From positions 1,240,001 through 1,304,000 of the forward strand of contig NC_133298.1 of assembly GCF_005239225.2 (NCBI RefSeq): DNA of 64,000 bases, in the 5' to 3' direction. Positions 35,597 to 48,631 of this stretch are shown piece after piece. The notes under the pieces were generated by a model. The model was not told the origin of the DNA. It worked only from the letters and a program-made list of their open reading frames with translations, and did no database searches. Numbering within the stretch: the first letter of the stretch is position 1; the number at the start of each line of letters is the position of its first letter. This DNA comes from Populus alba. Taxonomy: Eukaryota; Streptophyta; Magnoliopsida; Malpighiales; Salicaceae. The translations under genes were made by a program, and so were the position numbers.

Positions 35597-37316
35597 CAGA
35601 AATGTTTTGGAAGATGATCTTGTTGGAAGGCTGAACGTTTTTGTTTATGAACTTCCAAGCAAATACAATAAGAAGATTCTGCAAAAAGACCCAAGATGTC
35701 TCACTCACATGTTCGCAGCTGAGATCTTTATGCATTGGTTCCTATTGTCTAGCCCTGTAGGAACGCTCAATCCTAAGGAAGCTAATTGTTTTATACCTTG
35801 TATATACAACTTATGATTTGGCTCCAAATGGCCTTCCTTTGCCTTTCAAATCACCACGAATGATGAGAAGTGCTATACAACTTATTTCTTCAAACTGGCC
35901 TTATTGGAATCGGACTGAAGGTGCAGACCACTTTTTTATTGTGCCACACGACTTTGGTGCATGCTTCCACTATCAAGTGAGTAAACCTTTTTCTTTTTAT
36001 TTACCTTCTCCTGTTTCCCTTAGCTTCCATTGACAAGTTTTCTCAATGCATTTTGATTTTTGAATCAATTGACCTAAATATGTGGTTTCTTGAAGAGCTT
36101 TTGAGGCTTTTATCCTTCTGGTATATCTAATTATTGATATATATTAGTAATAAAGTGTTGCATTCTAGTAGTTTCTTTTATTTCATCAACTCTTAATTTA
36201 TGTTCCTCTATTCTTTTTCCTTTTTGTAGGAAGAGAAGGCTTATGAAAGAGGAATTCTTCCCTTGCTCCAACGAGCCACCTTGGTGCAAACTTTTGGACA
36301 AAGAAATCATGTTTGCTTAAAAGATGGCTCTATTATAGTTCCTCCATATGCTCCTCCACAGAAAATGCAAACTTATCTGATTCCTAAAAAAACACCTCGG
36401 TCAATATTTGTTTACTTCAGAGGATTGTTTTATGATGTAGGAAATGACCCAGAAGGTGCTATGCAAGGTAATTCTCACATAGTTCTCACATGTTTAAGAA
36501 AGTGATTAGATGTTCAATTACTTCAACTCGTTTCCATAGAATGTGAGGCTTAAGTATATTTTCAAAAAAAAATATCAACAGAAAATGGAACCTTTGTGGT
36601 ATGGGTTATGAAACCAGAATCATGACCCTTTCATATTTTTCAATTAGAATGAAGTAGTCAAATACAATATTTGGACTTCTTCATTCAATTGTCAAGCTAA
36701 TTGGAAGACAGAATACATTTCATGTTTTAGCAATGATCCTATATGTGATAGAGCTTAAGTGGAGATCACCGACCAATTTGTTTCATATGTTTACAGAGGT
36801 GCACGAGCAGCAGTCTGTGAGAACTTCAAGGACAATCCACTTTTTGACATTTCCACAGAGCACCTAACAACGCTACTACGAAGACATGCAATAAGCTGCT
36901 TTCTGTTTGTGCCCCCTTGGCTGGGCCCCATAGAGTCCGAGATTGGTTGAAGGCAGTGATATTTGGCTGTATCCCCATTATTATATTATTATAGCTGACG
37001 ACATTGTTTTACTCTTTGCTGATGCAATCCCATGAGAAGAAATTAGGGTATTTGTAGACGAGAAAGATGTTTCCAAATTTGGACACGCTTGCTCACTTCC
37101 ATTCCACCTGAAGTGATATTGAGGAAGCAAGAGACTGCTTGCAAACCCTTCGATGAAGCAGGCAATGCTATTTTCACAACCTGCTCAAGCAAGAGATGCT
37201 TTCCATCAAGTTTTGAATGGACTTATTCGAAAATTGCCTCAAGTGTTTACCTGAAGTCAGGTGAGAAGATCTTAAACTGGGCTACAGGCTCAGTCGGTGA
37301 CCCGAAACCTTGGTAG
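35597..37316 (+). pseudogene. IRX10/IRX10L-like glucuronoxylan xylosyltransferase (GT47), decayed
   Basis: Readable segments match the plant GT47 exostosin-like IRX10 family, the Golgi enzymes that extend the xylan backbone of secondary walls: VGRLNVFVYELPSKYNKKIL, CLTHMFAAEIFMHWFL, WPYWNRTEGADHFFIVPHDF (to a donor near 35977), then RGILPLLQRATLVQTFGQRN and PRSIFVYFRGLFYDVGND (36230-36465), RGARAAVCENFKDNPLFDIS (from about 36798), and the C-terminus ending GDPKPW at 37316. The family-typical N-terminus with signal anchor is missing. A frameshift lies near 35795 and several more between 36870 and 37180. A TGA at 37033-37035 replaces the family TGG. The exon joining GDPEG to RGARAA is disrupted. 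It probably makes no enzyme. Confidence 0.88.
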
Positions 37317-39255
37317 CAGTCTTAAACTTGATGCTTCTTGAAGAAATTCTTAGCAGCCTGCCCCTTAGTCCTGCCAACAAAGCTGGTTTAATCAAGGTGG
37401 CTAATTTCACAGAAAGTGTAAGTCATGATTTTGCTTTCAATGTGTTAGATTAAAAGATTAATTCTGTATGTTTAAGGGAGTGGCTATTAGTTGTAATCTG
37501 CCATGGATGAAGAAACTTCAAACATGAAACTGTTATATGTTTTAATCCCTCGATGGACGACTTCATTGTAGCATATAAATTATCTCATGCTGTTACCAAG
37601 ATTCTCATTCTTAAACATTGGCTAATTGGTTGGAAAATGTTCTCTGTTCTATTTCAAGTTATTTGGGGATTCACTAATATCACCCAGCTTTGAAACACAA
37701 CTTAAATTCATTAAAAGCAATGGTTAGAACCCACATGAGCTAAAAACTGGCATGTTCTTTAATCTGGAGCATTGTTTTTCTTTGAACTGCATGTGCTAAG
37801 ACCTCCCCCTGACCTTCCAAGTTTCCTGGGTGGTCATGCCAGATGATGGAAACAGTACATCACATTCCTAGGACCCGTCGGCCACCGGACCAATGAGTGT
37901 GTTGATACCATTTCTTGATACCATTTAACCTAAAATAATAATAGTGTAATATTTAATAAAATCCTCTCAAGAAAGAAACCTCCCAATAAAATATCTCACA
38001 CTCAGACCTGACGATCCGGTAACACTCAAAAAATATATTTTTTAAAAAAATCCTTTTAAAAAAACCAAACTTTGTAAATTCCTCTGAGAAACTAAAACAA
38101 ATTACCTGAAGGAATCATGTAAAAAAAAAAAAAGCATAGAGAAAGAGACGTTATGGTTTAATAAATTAATTTTACCAAAAGTTATATACATGTACCATAG
38201 AATTGATCATAAGTTAGGAAATGACTGTATTATTGGGTCACACAGCCCGAATGAGAAAATTTAGTCTTTCAAGAGGAGCTTTGTAGTGTGCTTACTGAAT
38301 TATTAAAAAACAAATTCGATATTATTGTTAAGAATATAAAAGAATCATCTTACCTAAATATTTTAAGTTATTAGATATAGTTTTGAAGAATAATTTTACA
38401 TGATTTTCAAGCTTTTCGGGAGTTCAATGTTCAAGCATCTTATTGCAAGAAATTCAGCTAGAAGATACTACTTACCTCAATGATATTCAGTTTTTTTTCT
38501 TTCAAGTGTCCAAAAAATGAAAAGAAAACTCCGCCATCATGAAAAAAGGATAACCAATTCAATCTTGCAAACTACATCTTTTTACTATTTAGCATCTTTC
38601 TTTGTTTGGTACCCCAAAAAAGAACCTAAAGTTTCCCAAAAAAAGAAGGCAATCTCTGTCCTAGCCAACTACCCCATATCTTATGTAATAATGATTTGCA
38701 AAGTTGGTCAGACATGCTCTAAAAAATAATAAAAAACCTCCTTAATCACCCATCAATCTCTTAAAATTAAGATTTATGAAGACATGAACGATGCTAGTAA
38801 AACTCTCTTTTAAACAATGTTTATTTAAATTATCCAAGTTGTCATTAATTAATTTACTTGCTAGTAAGTCCTTCTTATTGTTATTATTACTATTATTTTT
38901 TTTTCTAACTAAGACGAACAAGGCTAAATAAATATCAAAATTATGAGCCATATCTCAATAAAGGACAAGGCTAAATAAATATCAAAAATTATGAGCCATA
39001 TCTCAATTAAATTTATCTTGAAGAACTTGGATTTCCAAAGTACTTAGCAATTGAGTTCTTCCATCCACATTTTCTAAACAGATTTCATCAAAGGAATGCA
39101 CATTCTATGCAATGAAAATGATATCATTAAGGATGACTATCGTTGAATAGGTTATCTTATTCAAATTTCTTAAATTTTTCTGTGTTTTGAAGATGCAAAA
39201 TTCCACTAATGGTAAGGCAGAAACTTTTAGTATAAATGTAGTCACATGTTCAAAC
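37317..39255. other. Intergenic, with a promoter-side repeat module (38420-38660) and a short tandem duplication
   Basis: 38420-38660 is a diverged relative of 46500-46680 and 48290-48510 (words AGAAGATAC, AGCATCT, AAGAAAA). A ~45-bp direct duplication around GGCTAAATAAATATCAAAA lies at 38929-39005. No gene is seen. Confidence 0.5.
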
Positions 39256-39785
39256 CGTTTGGGAAGTTTACGTCGCTTCAAAACATCAGATTGATGGTTC
39301 AGAATTCCTTCTTCGCACGTGTCCAGAAACGATGCCTATTGTCTATCAAGAAAAGAAAAAGGGGGGAAGCGACTAGCTTAAAGTCTCTTCCCATTCTGCA
39401 GCATCTCTTTCTTACCTATCATCTATCGTTTTTTGTACCCATGACAGGGATACCAAATTCTTGCTTGTACGATGTAAACTATGCGTTTGCAAAACTGGCG
39501 AATAGCAAGCTTTAAATTAAAGGAGATATATCCAGAATTCACTTCATAATTAACTTGTAATGCATCCTACCTTTTCTTTGTTTGCTGGAAAAACAATATG
39601 CAAGCAAGACTCCTATTTATGATACCTTACCCAAAATCTACTGCAGAATCTTTCTCATAAGAGTCTTTTCCTATTCATTTTAACGAGATTTTTTCAAAGA
39701 TATCCAACATTTTCTTTCCATCTTACAAAAACATTTTTTTCAAGCGCATCAGAGAAAGTAGTTTCCACTGTTGAGCGCAAAAGAT
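39256..39785 (+). other. Upstream region of the DUF4220 pseudogene
   Basis: 39320-39430 contains the same motif series (CTATCAAGAAAAGAAAAA, TTAAAGTCTCTTCCC, GCATCTCTTTCTT) as the modules at 38420, 46500 and 48290. This suggests the module is the 5' region of this gene family. Confidence 0.4.
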
Positions 39786-42380
39786 GACAATGCTTAAAAA
39801 TGCCTGAAGAAGTTCTTTTAAATTTATGAACAATTGGGGAGATTCGAGGAATGGTTTTGCTTAGTCTCTTACTACAAACCATACCTCATCGTATTTGGTC
39901 CGTTGGCGAAAAGACCAATGCCAGAAGCTGATCAGGATTCTCGTATGGTCTTGCATATCTATCAGCAGACCGTGGTGGCAACTGTTGCACTGGGTAAAAT
40001 CTAGCCAGAAGCCAAGGAGAATCATCAGGTGACGTTCAGAGAAAGCAAACAATTCCATCCAGGCATTTGGGCACCTTTTCTACTCTTGGCACCCTTGGTA
40101 GCCAGACACCAATCACTGCCATACTCGACTGAAGATTAACGAGTTGTGGTTCAAGGCCATTTACTGCCGTCTTTAGTCCAAAGTCGGGTTGTGCTTTTTA
40201 TGTCTTCTTCAAGGGTCGCTGGGGTTAGCGTATCCTCTCATTCATAGCGATCCCAATGTTCGTTGTTGGCATTGCCAAAGTACGTAGAAGGACTTGTTGT
40301 GCTCCGCGTTCTTCATGCTCCAAGAGTTTGAAAAACTCTTCTCTCTCAGATTTTTGGGATTTTATAATCGACGGGATGGCCAAAAACTCCCCACTAAGAC
40401 CACCACCGAGATTTATCGTCTTCAAGCTTATGTGTTTTTTCTTACATATCCAAGTTTATGATTGCCAGATCTTGTCCCTGGCATTTCTTTCAACTAATAA
40501 TAACCGGAGCTGTTTCCGAGAATAAAGCAGACGGTGCCTTCCAAAGGGTAGGTAGAGCTGAGCTTGCGATTAATTATGATATGCTTTATACGAAAGCGCC
40601 TCGATTTACTCCCGCTGCCGGAATCTCTTCGCGTGTATCAGCTCTCTGCTCTCTGTTACTGCCGTTTATTACCTTCCAGGTCCAGATGACAAGCATGACA
40701 CTCAACGACCCGACATTGCAATCACGTAGTTTAATTGTTGCGGCCGCTGTTTTTGTTCTCGAGTTTAATACTTTTTTGCTTTTTAGCCTTGTTTTGTCTG
40801 AATGGACAATGATTTGGTTGATTTGCGTAAAGACCGTGGGAAACGCCCTGGCTAGTGCAATTTATTCTTTTCTGATAAGGAAGTTAAACTAGAAAGCGCA
40901 AGAGGCTTTCGAGAATCATATCACAGGTATAGAACCTGATAAGCTCTTCCATTAAAAGCGAGCCACCTAAATGCCTTGAAATTGCTGGGAAATCGATGAA
41001 ATGAATGAGGCAGATGCATGTGAATGAAAGATTTTAAATGTTGGACTACAAGGTCTTTATTTTGGTCGGAGGACATCTTCGAGAGAAAGCCCAGAAGATT
41101 AAGGAAGATGTTGAATGTCTTTGATAAAAATCTCAGAAAGTAAAAATAGATTGATCAGAGGGGAGATGGGTGCTAGAAGAGAGGGACTGTTACTGGACTT
41201 CAAGTGGTGCACGACTGAAGTAGAATTTAGTCGGAGCATTCTTGTCGGGGCATCTCGCAACAGAGTTTTGTTATCTTGTGTTGATAGAAATATAGAATTA
41301 ATGTCTCCAAAAGAATATGAAACAAGCAGATGCCTATCTGAGATACATGATGTAGGAGAGGAGATCTTTTTGGTGATAAGACCAAATATGGCTCTCTAAA
41401 GGATTCGGTGATGATGAGGAAATATAAAGAAACCTTGCGAGACTTGCCGGGGTCAAGAATATCATGGTCTCTCCTGATATCAGAATATTCAACGTATCTT
41501 GCAAAAATTGTGGGATCTAAAAGATCGTGGTCCTGATGATAAGGAATATCAACGTACCTTGCAAGACTGGCAACAACAGTGTATCAACGTGTTTTATGAT
41601 GATGGAGAGTTTCAACGTCGCTGGAAAACAGAAAATTCAGTGTTATGCGGTGTGGAAAGGCTCGCCAGGCAATTGCTGGGATTGGCACCTGAGAAGCGAT
41701 GGTGGATGATAAATGAAGTTTGGGTAGAAATGGTTGCTTATGCAGCAGCTCATTGTCCATGGAAAGAACATACTCAACAACTGAGAAGAGGTGGAGAGTT
41801 ACTCACTCATGTCTCCCTTCTCATGCTACATCTTGGCTTGAGCGCACAGTACGAATATCATGAATCAGACACTCGTTCAGAAATGTTTATGGTAAGTATA
41901 CCAAAAATCCTTCTCAAGTACGTAGATAGATACTGCATTTTTCTAGATGTCAGAATAAATAACAAATCAGATTATTTCAATTTATATATGTTTGTTTAAT
42001 TCATTATTTTGGAAATTCCACTTGAATGTTTTCATTTCGTTTTCTTCATTTTTTTAATAAAGTGATTTTAATTGGATGTCAATTAATTTAAAACGGTTGG
42101 ATGATGGTTAAGAGGTTATACTAATTCTATGTATACGGTCAAACTCTACTTGTTTATATGCTGCCAAATCAAATTTCTACTTCAAATACATTTAAATCAA
42201 TCCCGGTATATATGAGCTTCAATTCTTGAGAAAATAAAAGAAAATAATACATCATCTCAATAGCTTGCTAAATACCATGTGTTATGATATTAGTTCCAGT
42301 CTTACTTGGCGGCTGGAATGCCTGAACGGACCGTACGAACCGTACAGCCCGAATATGAAGGCAATGTGACACCTGCACCG
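39786..42380 (+). pseudogene. DUF4220/DUF594 plant membrane protein, decayed
   Basis: Broken reading frames follow the DUF4220 then DUF594 order. A divergent N-terminal hydrophobic part lies at about 39840-40080. Next come FWAPFLLL-like and NELWFKAIYCRL remnants (40060-40180), HSDPNVRCWHC (40245), AELAINYDMLYTKAPRFTPA (40560-40620) and three hydrophobic segments to 40890. The C-terminal DUF594 part is VWVEMVAYAAAHCPWKEHTQ, QLRRGGELLTHVSLLMLHLG (41720-41840). The frame after 41499 is intact to a donor ATG/GTAAGTATACC at 41891. A possible next exon, SYLAAGMPERTVRTVQPEYE (42301-42380), ends in ATAAGTATACC, the same donor with G changed to A. The family has multi-pass membrane N-termini and no firmly known biochemical role. 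Stops and frameshifts throughout indicate a pseudogene. Confidence 0.82.
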
Positions 42381-45261
42381 ATAAGTATACCAAAAATTCT
42401 TTTCAAGTATATTCTATTTCTTTAGGTGTCAGAATAAAATAACAAATCAGATTATTTTAATTTATATATGTTTGTTATATTCATTATTTTGGAAATTCCA
42501 TTTGAATGTTTTCATTTCTTTTTCTTCATTTTATTAATAAAATGATTTTAATTGGATGTCATTTAATTTAAAACGGTTTGGATGTGGTAAGAGGTTATAT
42601 ACTAATTCTATGTTTCCGGCAAATCTCTACTTGTTATATTGTAATTTTGCCGTTTAAAAAAATTGTAAAGACTGAGAAGCCCTTCTGCCCAAGCTATTTT
42701 TCTTTTGTCCTTTAAGGGTATGAATGTAAACACGTTGTTTTTGCCAAAGATAAAAGAACCCTTTTCCTGAAGCCTAATTTAATTAACACCAAAGTGTTCT
42801 TATGACATTAATTATAGCTCAAAAATTCATTATCATTTATGATCCTCGGATTATTAATGAGTCTAGTCAATATTGATGTCCTCATGTCAAAGAAGAATTT
42901 GGAATAAATGATTAATATTATATATTTGCTTTTATTAACCGAAGACTACTTGAATTTTTGACAATAAATTGAATAAATGTTTCATCGCATCTTCAATAAA
43001 AACAAAAAAGGAGAAGGATGGAGAATATCACATGGCTAGAGGCAAATATTTGGAAGGTATTATAGCCGGGTCACGCCCGAATGAGGTATGTTCCACTTCC
43101 ATTTCAATATTTTAATATCTTGTTTTTGTTTTTGCAAAAGATAAAAGAGCCCCTTGCTTAAAGCCTTATTTTTCTTGTTTTTAAGTGCAAATCAGTTATG
43201 ACACTATAGCAAAAGATACATGTCTGGACCATTTTATCCTTAATAATTTTTATAATAACTAATGCATTTTTTGATAAAAGATAATGGTACGTACCTCTTA
43301 ATTGCAAAACATAATATTTTTTTTTAAGAAAGATGAAAGAGTAAAAACAATGTGATAAATCACATGTGTCTTTTTAGTATTTTTGTATTTAATATTATCG
43401 TACGAGGTTTTCTCTCTCTTTTTTTTTCGAAGGAAAAGACAAATTGATGACCTGTTAATTTTCCATGCTTTGCACTTTGCCACTCTTCTCTTCCGCTAAA
43501 TTCAATGTCAAAGGTCTTTACTAATCTGTCGTCTAACTAATAATCTTAATATTATAAGCTATTTTTGATATTCACGTTCTGTTGTTTTATTTTCTAATAG
43601 TACATTTTCTTTATCTAGTGTTGCATAAGTTTTTACACTCCACATTCTTTTATTTAAACAAGGTTGCACTTAATTTGCATACTTCAAACAGCATGCATGC
43701 ATGTAAAACAAGATTGTACTTAATTTGATAACAAGTTTTAATCGATTAATATCAGAAAATTAGTCAGATTACCTCTATATTTATTGAAACGAGAAATTTT
43801 AATTGAAAATTTATGAGACTTCTAATTTTTATTTTTAAAATAAGAATAATTTGCATAAATTAATCAAATATTTAAATAAAAGGATAAGAACAACTACAAT
43901 TAACAATAAAAAAGTGAGGATCATATTTTATAAAAAAAAATATCAAGGGATAAAATTCAAAGACAAATTAATTTAATCAAGAATTCAAGACCAAACACAC
44001 CATAATTAAAAGAATAAAAATAAAATCTAATACAAAAATAGGGTATGAAATAAAAAAAATAACTCAATAAATTATTTAAAACCAAATATATTTCAATTAA
44101 AAAAATGAAAAACCAAATCATATATAAAAATCAAGTGCCAAGATATGCTAAAAGAAATATAATGTAATTTTTCTTGCTTTCAAGGACAAATAAGTCATTA
44201 CACTGTAGTAAAAGAAATATATACGTATCATTTTGTCCTTGATAAATTTTATAATGACTAATGCATTCTTTGGTAAAAAAGGTAATTGTACCTCTAATTA
44301 CAAGCATAACCATTTTTTTCATAAAGGTAAAAGAGTAAAAACAATATGTCTGGAAGCACAATAAATCACTGTTGTCTTTTTAATATATATTTTTTGTAAT
44401 ATTGATGCCTTTGCGTCTAAGAAAAATTTGGAATAAATAATTAATATTAGATACTTGTTTTTATTAACGGATGACTACTTGAATATCTGATAATAAATTC
44501 AATTAATATCACAAGGAGGAGGAAGAAGAATATTCCAAGGCTAGAGACAAATATGAGAAAGATATTGCAGCCATGTCAGGGTCAAGTCCCGATGAGGTAT
44601 GTTCCACTTCCATCTCAATACTTTTTAAACCTTGTTTTTTGTTTTTGCAAAAGAATAAAAGAGCCGCTTGCCCAAAGCCTTATTTTTCTTGTTTTCATGT
44701 GCAAATCAGTTATGATACTGTAGCAAAAGATACATGTCTGGACCATTTTGTCCTTAATAAATTTTATAATAACTAATGCATTTTTGGTAAAGAATAATTG
44801 TACGTAACTCTTATTGCAAACATAATATTTTTTTTTAATAAAGATGAAAGAGTAAAAAACAATGTGATAAATCACTTGTGTCTTTTTAGTATTTTTTATT
44901 TAATATTATCGTACGAGGTTTTTTCTTTTTTTTTTCCTGAAGGAAAAGACAAATTGATGACATGTTAATTTTCCATACTTTGCACTTTTTCACTCTTTCT
45001 CTTCCGCTAAATTCAATGTCTTTAATAGTCTGTCTAACTAATAATCTTAATATTATAAGCTATTTTTGATTTTCACGTTGTGTTGTTTTATTTTCAGAAA
45101 TACCTTATGTACATTTTCTTTATCTAGTGTTGCCCAAGTTTTTACACCACACATTCTTTTATTTAAACCTTGTTTATTTTTGCGATTTAAAAATATTTTT
45201 CAAAAAATTTAATTTTTTTTTTATTTTTTTCTTTACTTTAAATAATTTTTTTATATATTTC
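42381..45261. repeat. Duplicated exon/intron module (42870-43640 and 44400-45140, with a partial copy at 44160-44400)
   Basis: Both full copies contain an exon-like acidic stretch ending in a clean donor GAG/GTATGTTCC (43087 and 44597). The second reads KEEEEEYSKARDKYEKDIAA; the first reads KEKDGEYHMARGKYLEG. The same ~550-bp intron-like DNA follows each. The block at 42700-42780 and the partial copy at 44160 share pieces, so the module has multiplied at least three times. 43655-43875 is a diverged copy of one arm of the foldback at 45272. Confidence 0.7.
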
Positions 45262-45271
45262 TAGATCATTT

Positions 45272-45844
45272 TAATCAATGCAAATTATTCTTATTTAAAA
45301 AAATAGAAATTTAGAAGTGTCATGAATTTCAATTTAATTTCTCGTTTTAAATAAATATAGAGGTAATTTGACTAATTTCCTGATACTAATTGATTAAAAC
45401 TTGCTACCAAATTAAGTACAATCTTGCTTTCAATGCATGCATTGCTGTTTGGAGTAGGCAAGTTAAGTGCAACCTTGAGTAAGGGGTGTTTCTGAGTGTT
45501 ATAATAGTAGTTTTTTAAAATGTTTTTTATTTGAAGATATCAAAAATAATTTTTTTTAAAAAAATAAAATTATTTCAATCTATCTTCAAATAAAAAACAT
45601 TTTAAAAAAACTACTATTATAACACTCAGAAACACCCCTTACTCAAGGTTGCACTTAACTTGCCTACTCCAAACAGCATGCATGCATTGAAAGCAAGATT
45701 GTACTTAATTTGGTAGCAAGTTTTAATCAATTAGTATCAGGAAATTAGTCAAATTACCTCTATATTTATTAAAACGAGAAATTAAATTGAAATTCATGAC
45801 ACTTCTAATTTCTATTTTTAAATAAGAATAATTTGCATTGATTA
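45272..45844. repeat. Long foldback: two ~285-bp inverted arms
   Basis: TAATCAATGCAAATTATTC at 45272 is mirrored by the complement ending at 45844, and the centre at about 45558 is exactly midway. The arms therefore align with almost no net indel. Inner landmarks GGGGTGTTTCTGAGTGTTAT (45483) and its complement (near 45614) agree. There is almost no spacer. An RNA read through it would form a ~285-bp hairpin. No transposase is present. Confidence 0.88.
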
Positions 45845-45897
45845 ATCAATTATTTGTTAATAACTAATGTCGAGTTAACAATGTTGCTATTTTGAAG

Positions 45898-46167
45898 AGG
45901 TTGAAAGAACTGGAAAAGATTATGGCTGATACAGAGCGAGATCTTGAGCGTAAAAAGCGAGAGCACGAGCGTGAAGAGCGAGTGCTTAAGCGTATGCTTC
46001 AGCTTGAAAAGCAACAGGTTGAGCAATTGAGATTTTCTTTAACAGCATCAAATCCACAGCAAGGAATTGATTCACTTCCAAGAAGTTTGCTAGCACAATC
46101 TGATGATGCTATCTCTACAACATATTTTGATGTCATTTGCACCTCGCAAGCTTATGATCTCAAGAAG
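45898..46167 (+). pseudogene. Exon-like coiled-coil segment
   Basis: It is bounded by an AG (TTTTGAAG, 45897) and a donor AAGAAG/GTAATGAG (46168). It reads RLKELEKIMADTERDLERKK then EHEREERVLKRMLQLEKQQV, a charged heptad-rich coil, then SNPQQGIDSLPRSLLAQSDD. It may be the last part of the same decayed gene that begins at 39786 and includes the KEEEEEYSKARDK exon, but no intact transcript can be traced. A smaller similar coil (EQELELLRSRLAN, MASLKRIKN) is at about 47180-47260. Function is not recognised. Confidence 0.45.
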
Positions 46168-48631
46168 GTAATGAGACTCAAACAAGTTTGGAGGATAGAC
46201 ATGCTACAACAATTTTCAAGGTCTATTGAGAGAAATCGATTTTTGCTGCCCGAATCCAATGAAATGTGAGGTTTATATACAGAGGTATAATTCTGTTTTA
46301 TAGGAGGATAGAGTTTAATGTGAGGTTGATAATCCTCTTGACAAAGTTTGTGGAGTGACATGTCCAAGTACAGGGGCCAGAAGAGTGGCACTTTCACCCC
46401 TGTTTTTCACTCTCAATCACTTTATTAGTTCTATCTCTTTCAAATAAATTATTATCTGTAGGCCTAGCTACTGAGAAATTGAAGTAAAAAAGGAACATTG
46501 TGATTAATTCTTAAGGAAAAAGGAACATCGTATTCCCAGAAATAAAGTCAAAAGATACGACTCATTACTGCACTGATGCTCAGTGTTCTTTCCCTAAAAC
46601 AGAAAGCGAACTCTGTCATGAAGAAAAGAAAACGCAATTAATTTAAAGTTTCTTCATCCTTGTAAACTGCTTTCTTTAGTGCCAGGGAAGGAGTGGAAAA
46701 CTCACCAGCAAATAATAATCATAATAATAATAATAAAAAGAGTGGAAGAGAAGAGAAGGGAATGGCTAGTAATTAATTATTTGCCAGCAGAGATGGCTTT
46801 GGTAGACACAGGATAGAGGAGGTAAAAACACAGACGAGAAATGAGAAACTATCCGGCTGGCTGGGGGGCTACTTTTTGGTTTGAATAAAAATCTAGTATT
46901 TATATTATTATTTTTAAATTGATTGAAACCGGTTTGGTTTCATTAGATTTTTAGAATTTTGAAATCAAAACATAACTATATTGGAATTTTTTTAATTAAT
47001 TAATTTTGATTTATTTTTCTCGGTTGAATTTTTTCAATTAACTTTTTTAATTTTCTTAATTTAATTAAATTTTCTGTTTTTTTCTCCTCCCTGGTCATGC
47101 TAAGTAATCATTAGTATTGGATATCTAGAAACCTTGCAAGACTTACGGCATCTAAAATATCGTGGCCATTAAAGAACAAGAGCTTGAGTTGTTGAGATCT
47201 CGTCTAGCGAATTAAAATCAACTCCACGAAAGGGAAATGGCGAGTTTGAAGAGGATAAAAAATATGATGCTGATGATCAACCTCCATCAAACATGCATGT
47301 TTTATTTAGCATATAATTTATTTAATAATCCAAAACCTTTTATTTTTATCAAATTTTTTCAACAAATGCAATTGAAATTAAACAGTGTAACACGCCATCT
47401 ATTATTTGTTGTCCATGATCACTTAAGGTATTTTTATGTAATTTATACGTGCTTGTTAAGTAATTTTAAATATAAAGTGAAAAAAAATAACTCAGAATTT
47501 GTTTTAAAAGATATTTTAGTGTAAAAGAAAAGGAATATCTTTACTTTTCCTTTCATGCAAGCTAGTCAGGTAGAGAGAGACTTTTTATGATTTTCCATTA
47601 AATTTATTCCTTATAACATATTTTGACGTCATAAATGAAAAGGAAGACCAAGCATGTGAAAATCACATGCAAAACGGACTAAATATTTTTAGTTGTCTCT
47701 ACCATGGGATAGATCGATAATTGATTTGTCTAATGTTTGGGATTAAATTGATAAAATCCAGGGTTTGGGGATTTAATTAATAATAAGGTAATATATCAGG
47801 GGCTAAATTGAGGTTTCCCAAGAAAGAAGGAAAGAAATTGTCAGTTTACCACCACTCCCTTCTCTTTTATATCCTACTGGCAACAGTGCTGGGCTTCATT
47901 TTGCATGTATTGAAAAAATTGCCTTGAAGGACGAGCCATAACATCATCATGTGCTTATGATGACATTTCAAGTTCTCGTTTTCCACCTGCATAAAGCCGT
48001 AATGCTTACGTACAAACTTACTCAATGTTTTCAAAAACTGTTCTTTTTTTCCCTTGGGATTTCTGTAGCTCAAGCAGCTCTTAATTACACACAGGCTTTT
48101 CTATGGAAAATTAGCAGGTCCAAGATGAGAGGCTCTAGACAAGGGAGGTGCCAAGAAACAGAGCTTAATACGGGCATCCATTAGCCAGCCTACTCTGATA
48201 CTTCACATGTTAATCCATTTATTTGTCCAGGCTGATTTAAAATGAAACAAAGAATTAGTTGAAATTATGTCCTACTCTGATAGTTCAGTGCTCGAACATC
48301 GTATTCCCGGAAATTCGGTCTGAAGATACTTCTCACTGCAATGATGTTCGGTGTCCCTTCCCTAAAACAGAAAGCGAACTCTGTCTATGAAGAAAAGAAA
48401 AGGCAATTAATTTAAAGTTTCTTCCCCTGTAAACTGCTTTCTTCATTATCTAGCATCTCTTCTTTGCTTTGTGCCCAACCCAATGCTCCTTTAACTGTTC
48501 AAGAAAAGGAAAGCAAACTCCCTCTCTCTATGAGAAAAAAAAAAACTATTTTAAAAAACAATTCTACCACAATATTATACAAACTCGAAATTGTTTTCCG
48601 ACTACTTCCAAGTGCTACCACAATAGAATAC
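46168..48631. other. Intergenic with remnants of the DUF4220-family cluster
   Basis: 46500-46680 and 48290-48510 are close copies of one another (CCCTAAAACAGAAAGCGAAC, TTAATTTAAAGTTTCTTC). Both resemble the region just upstream of the DUF4220 pseudogene. 47120-47170 (GAAACCTTGCAAGACTTACG) resembles 41430-41460 within that pseudogene. I read this as two further copies reduced to fragments. 47690-47830 is a short AT-rich repeat. No intact ORF. Confidence 0.5.
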
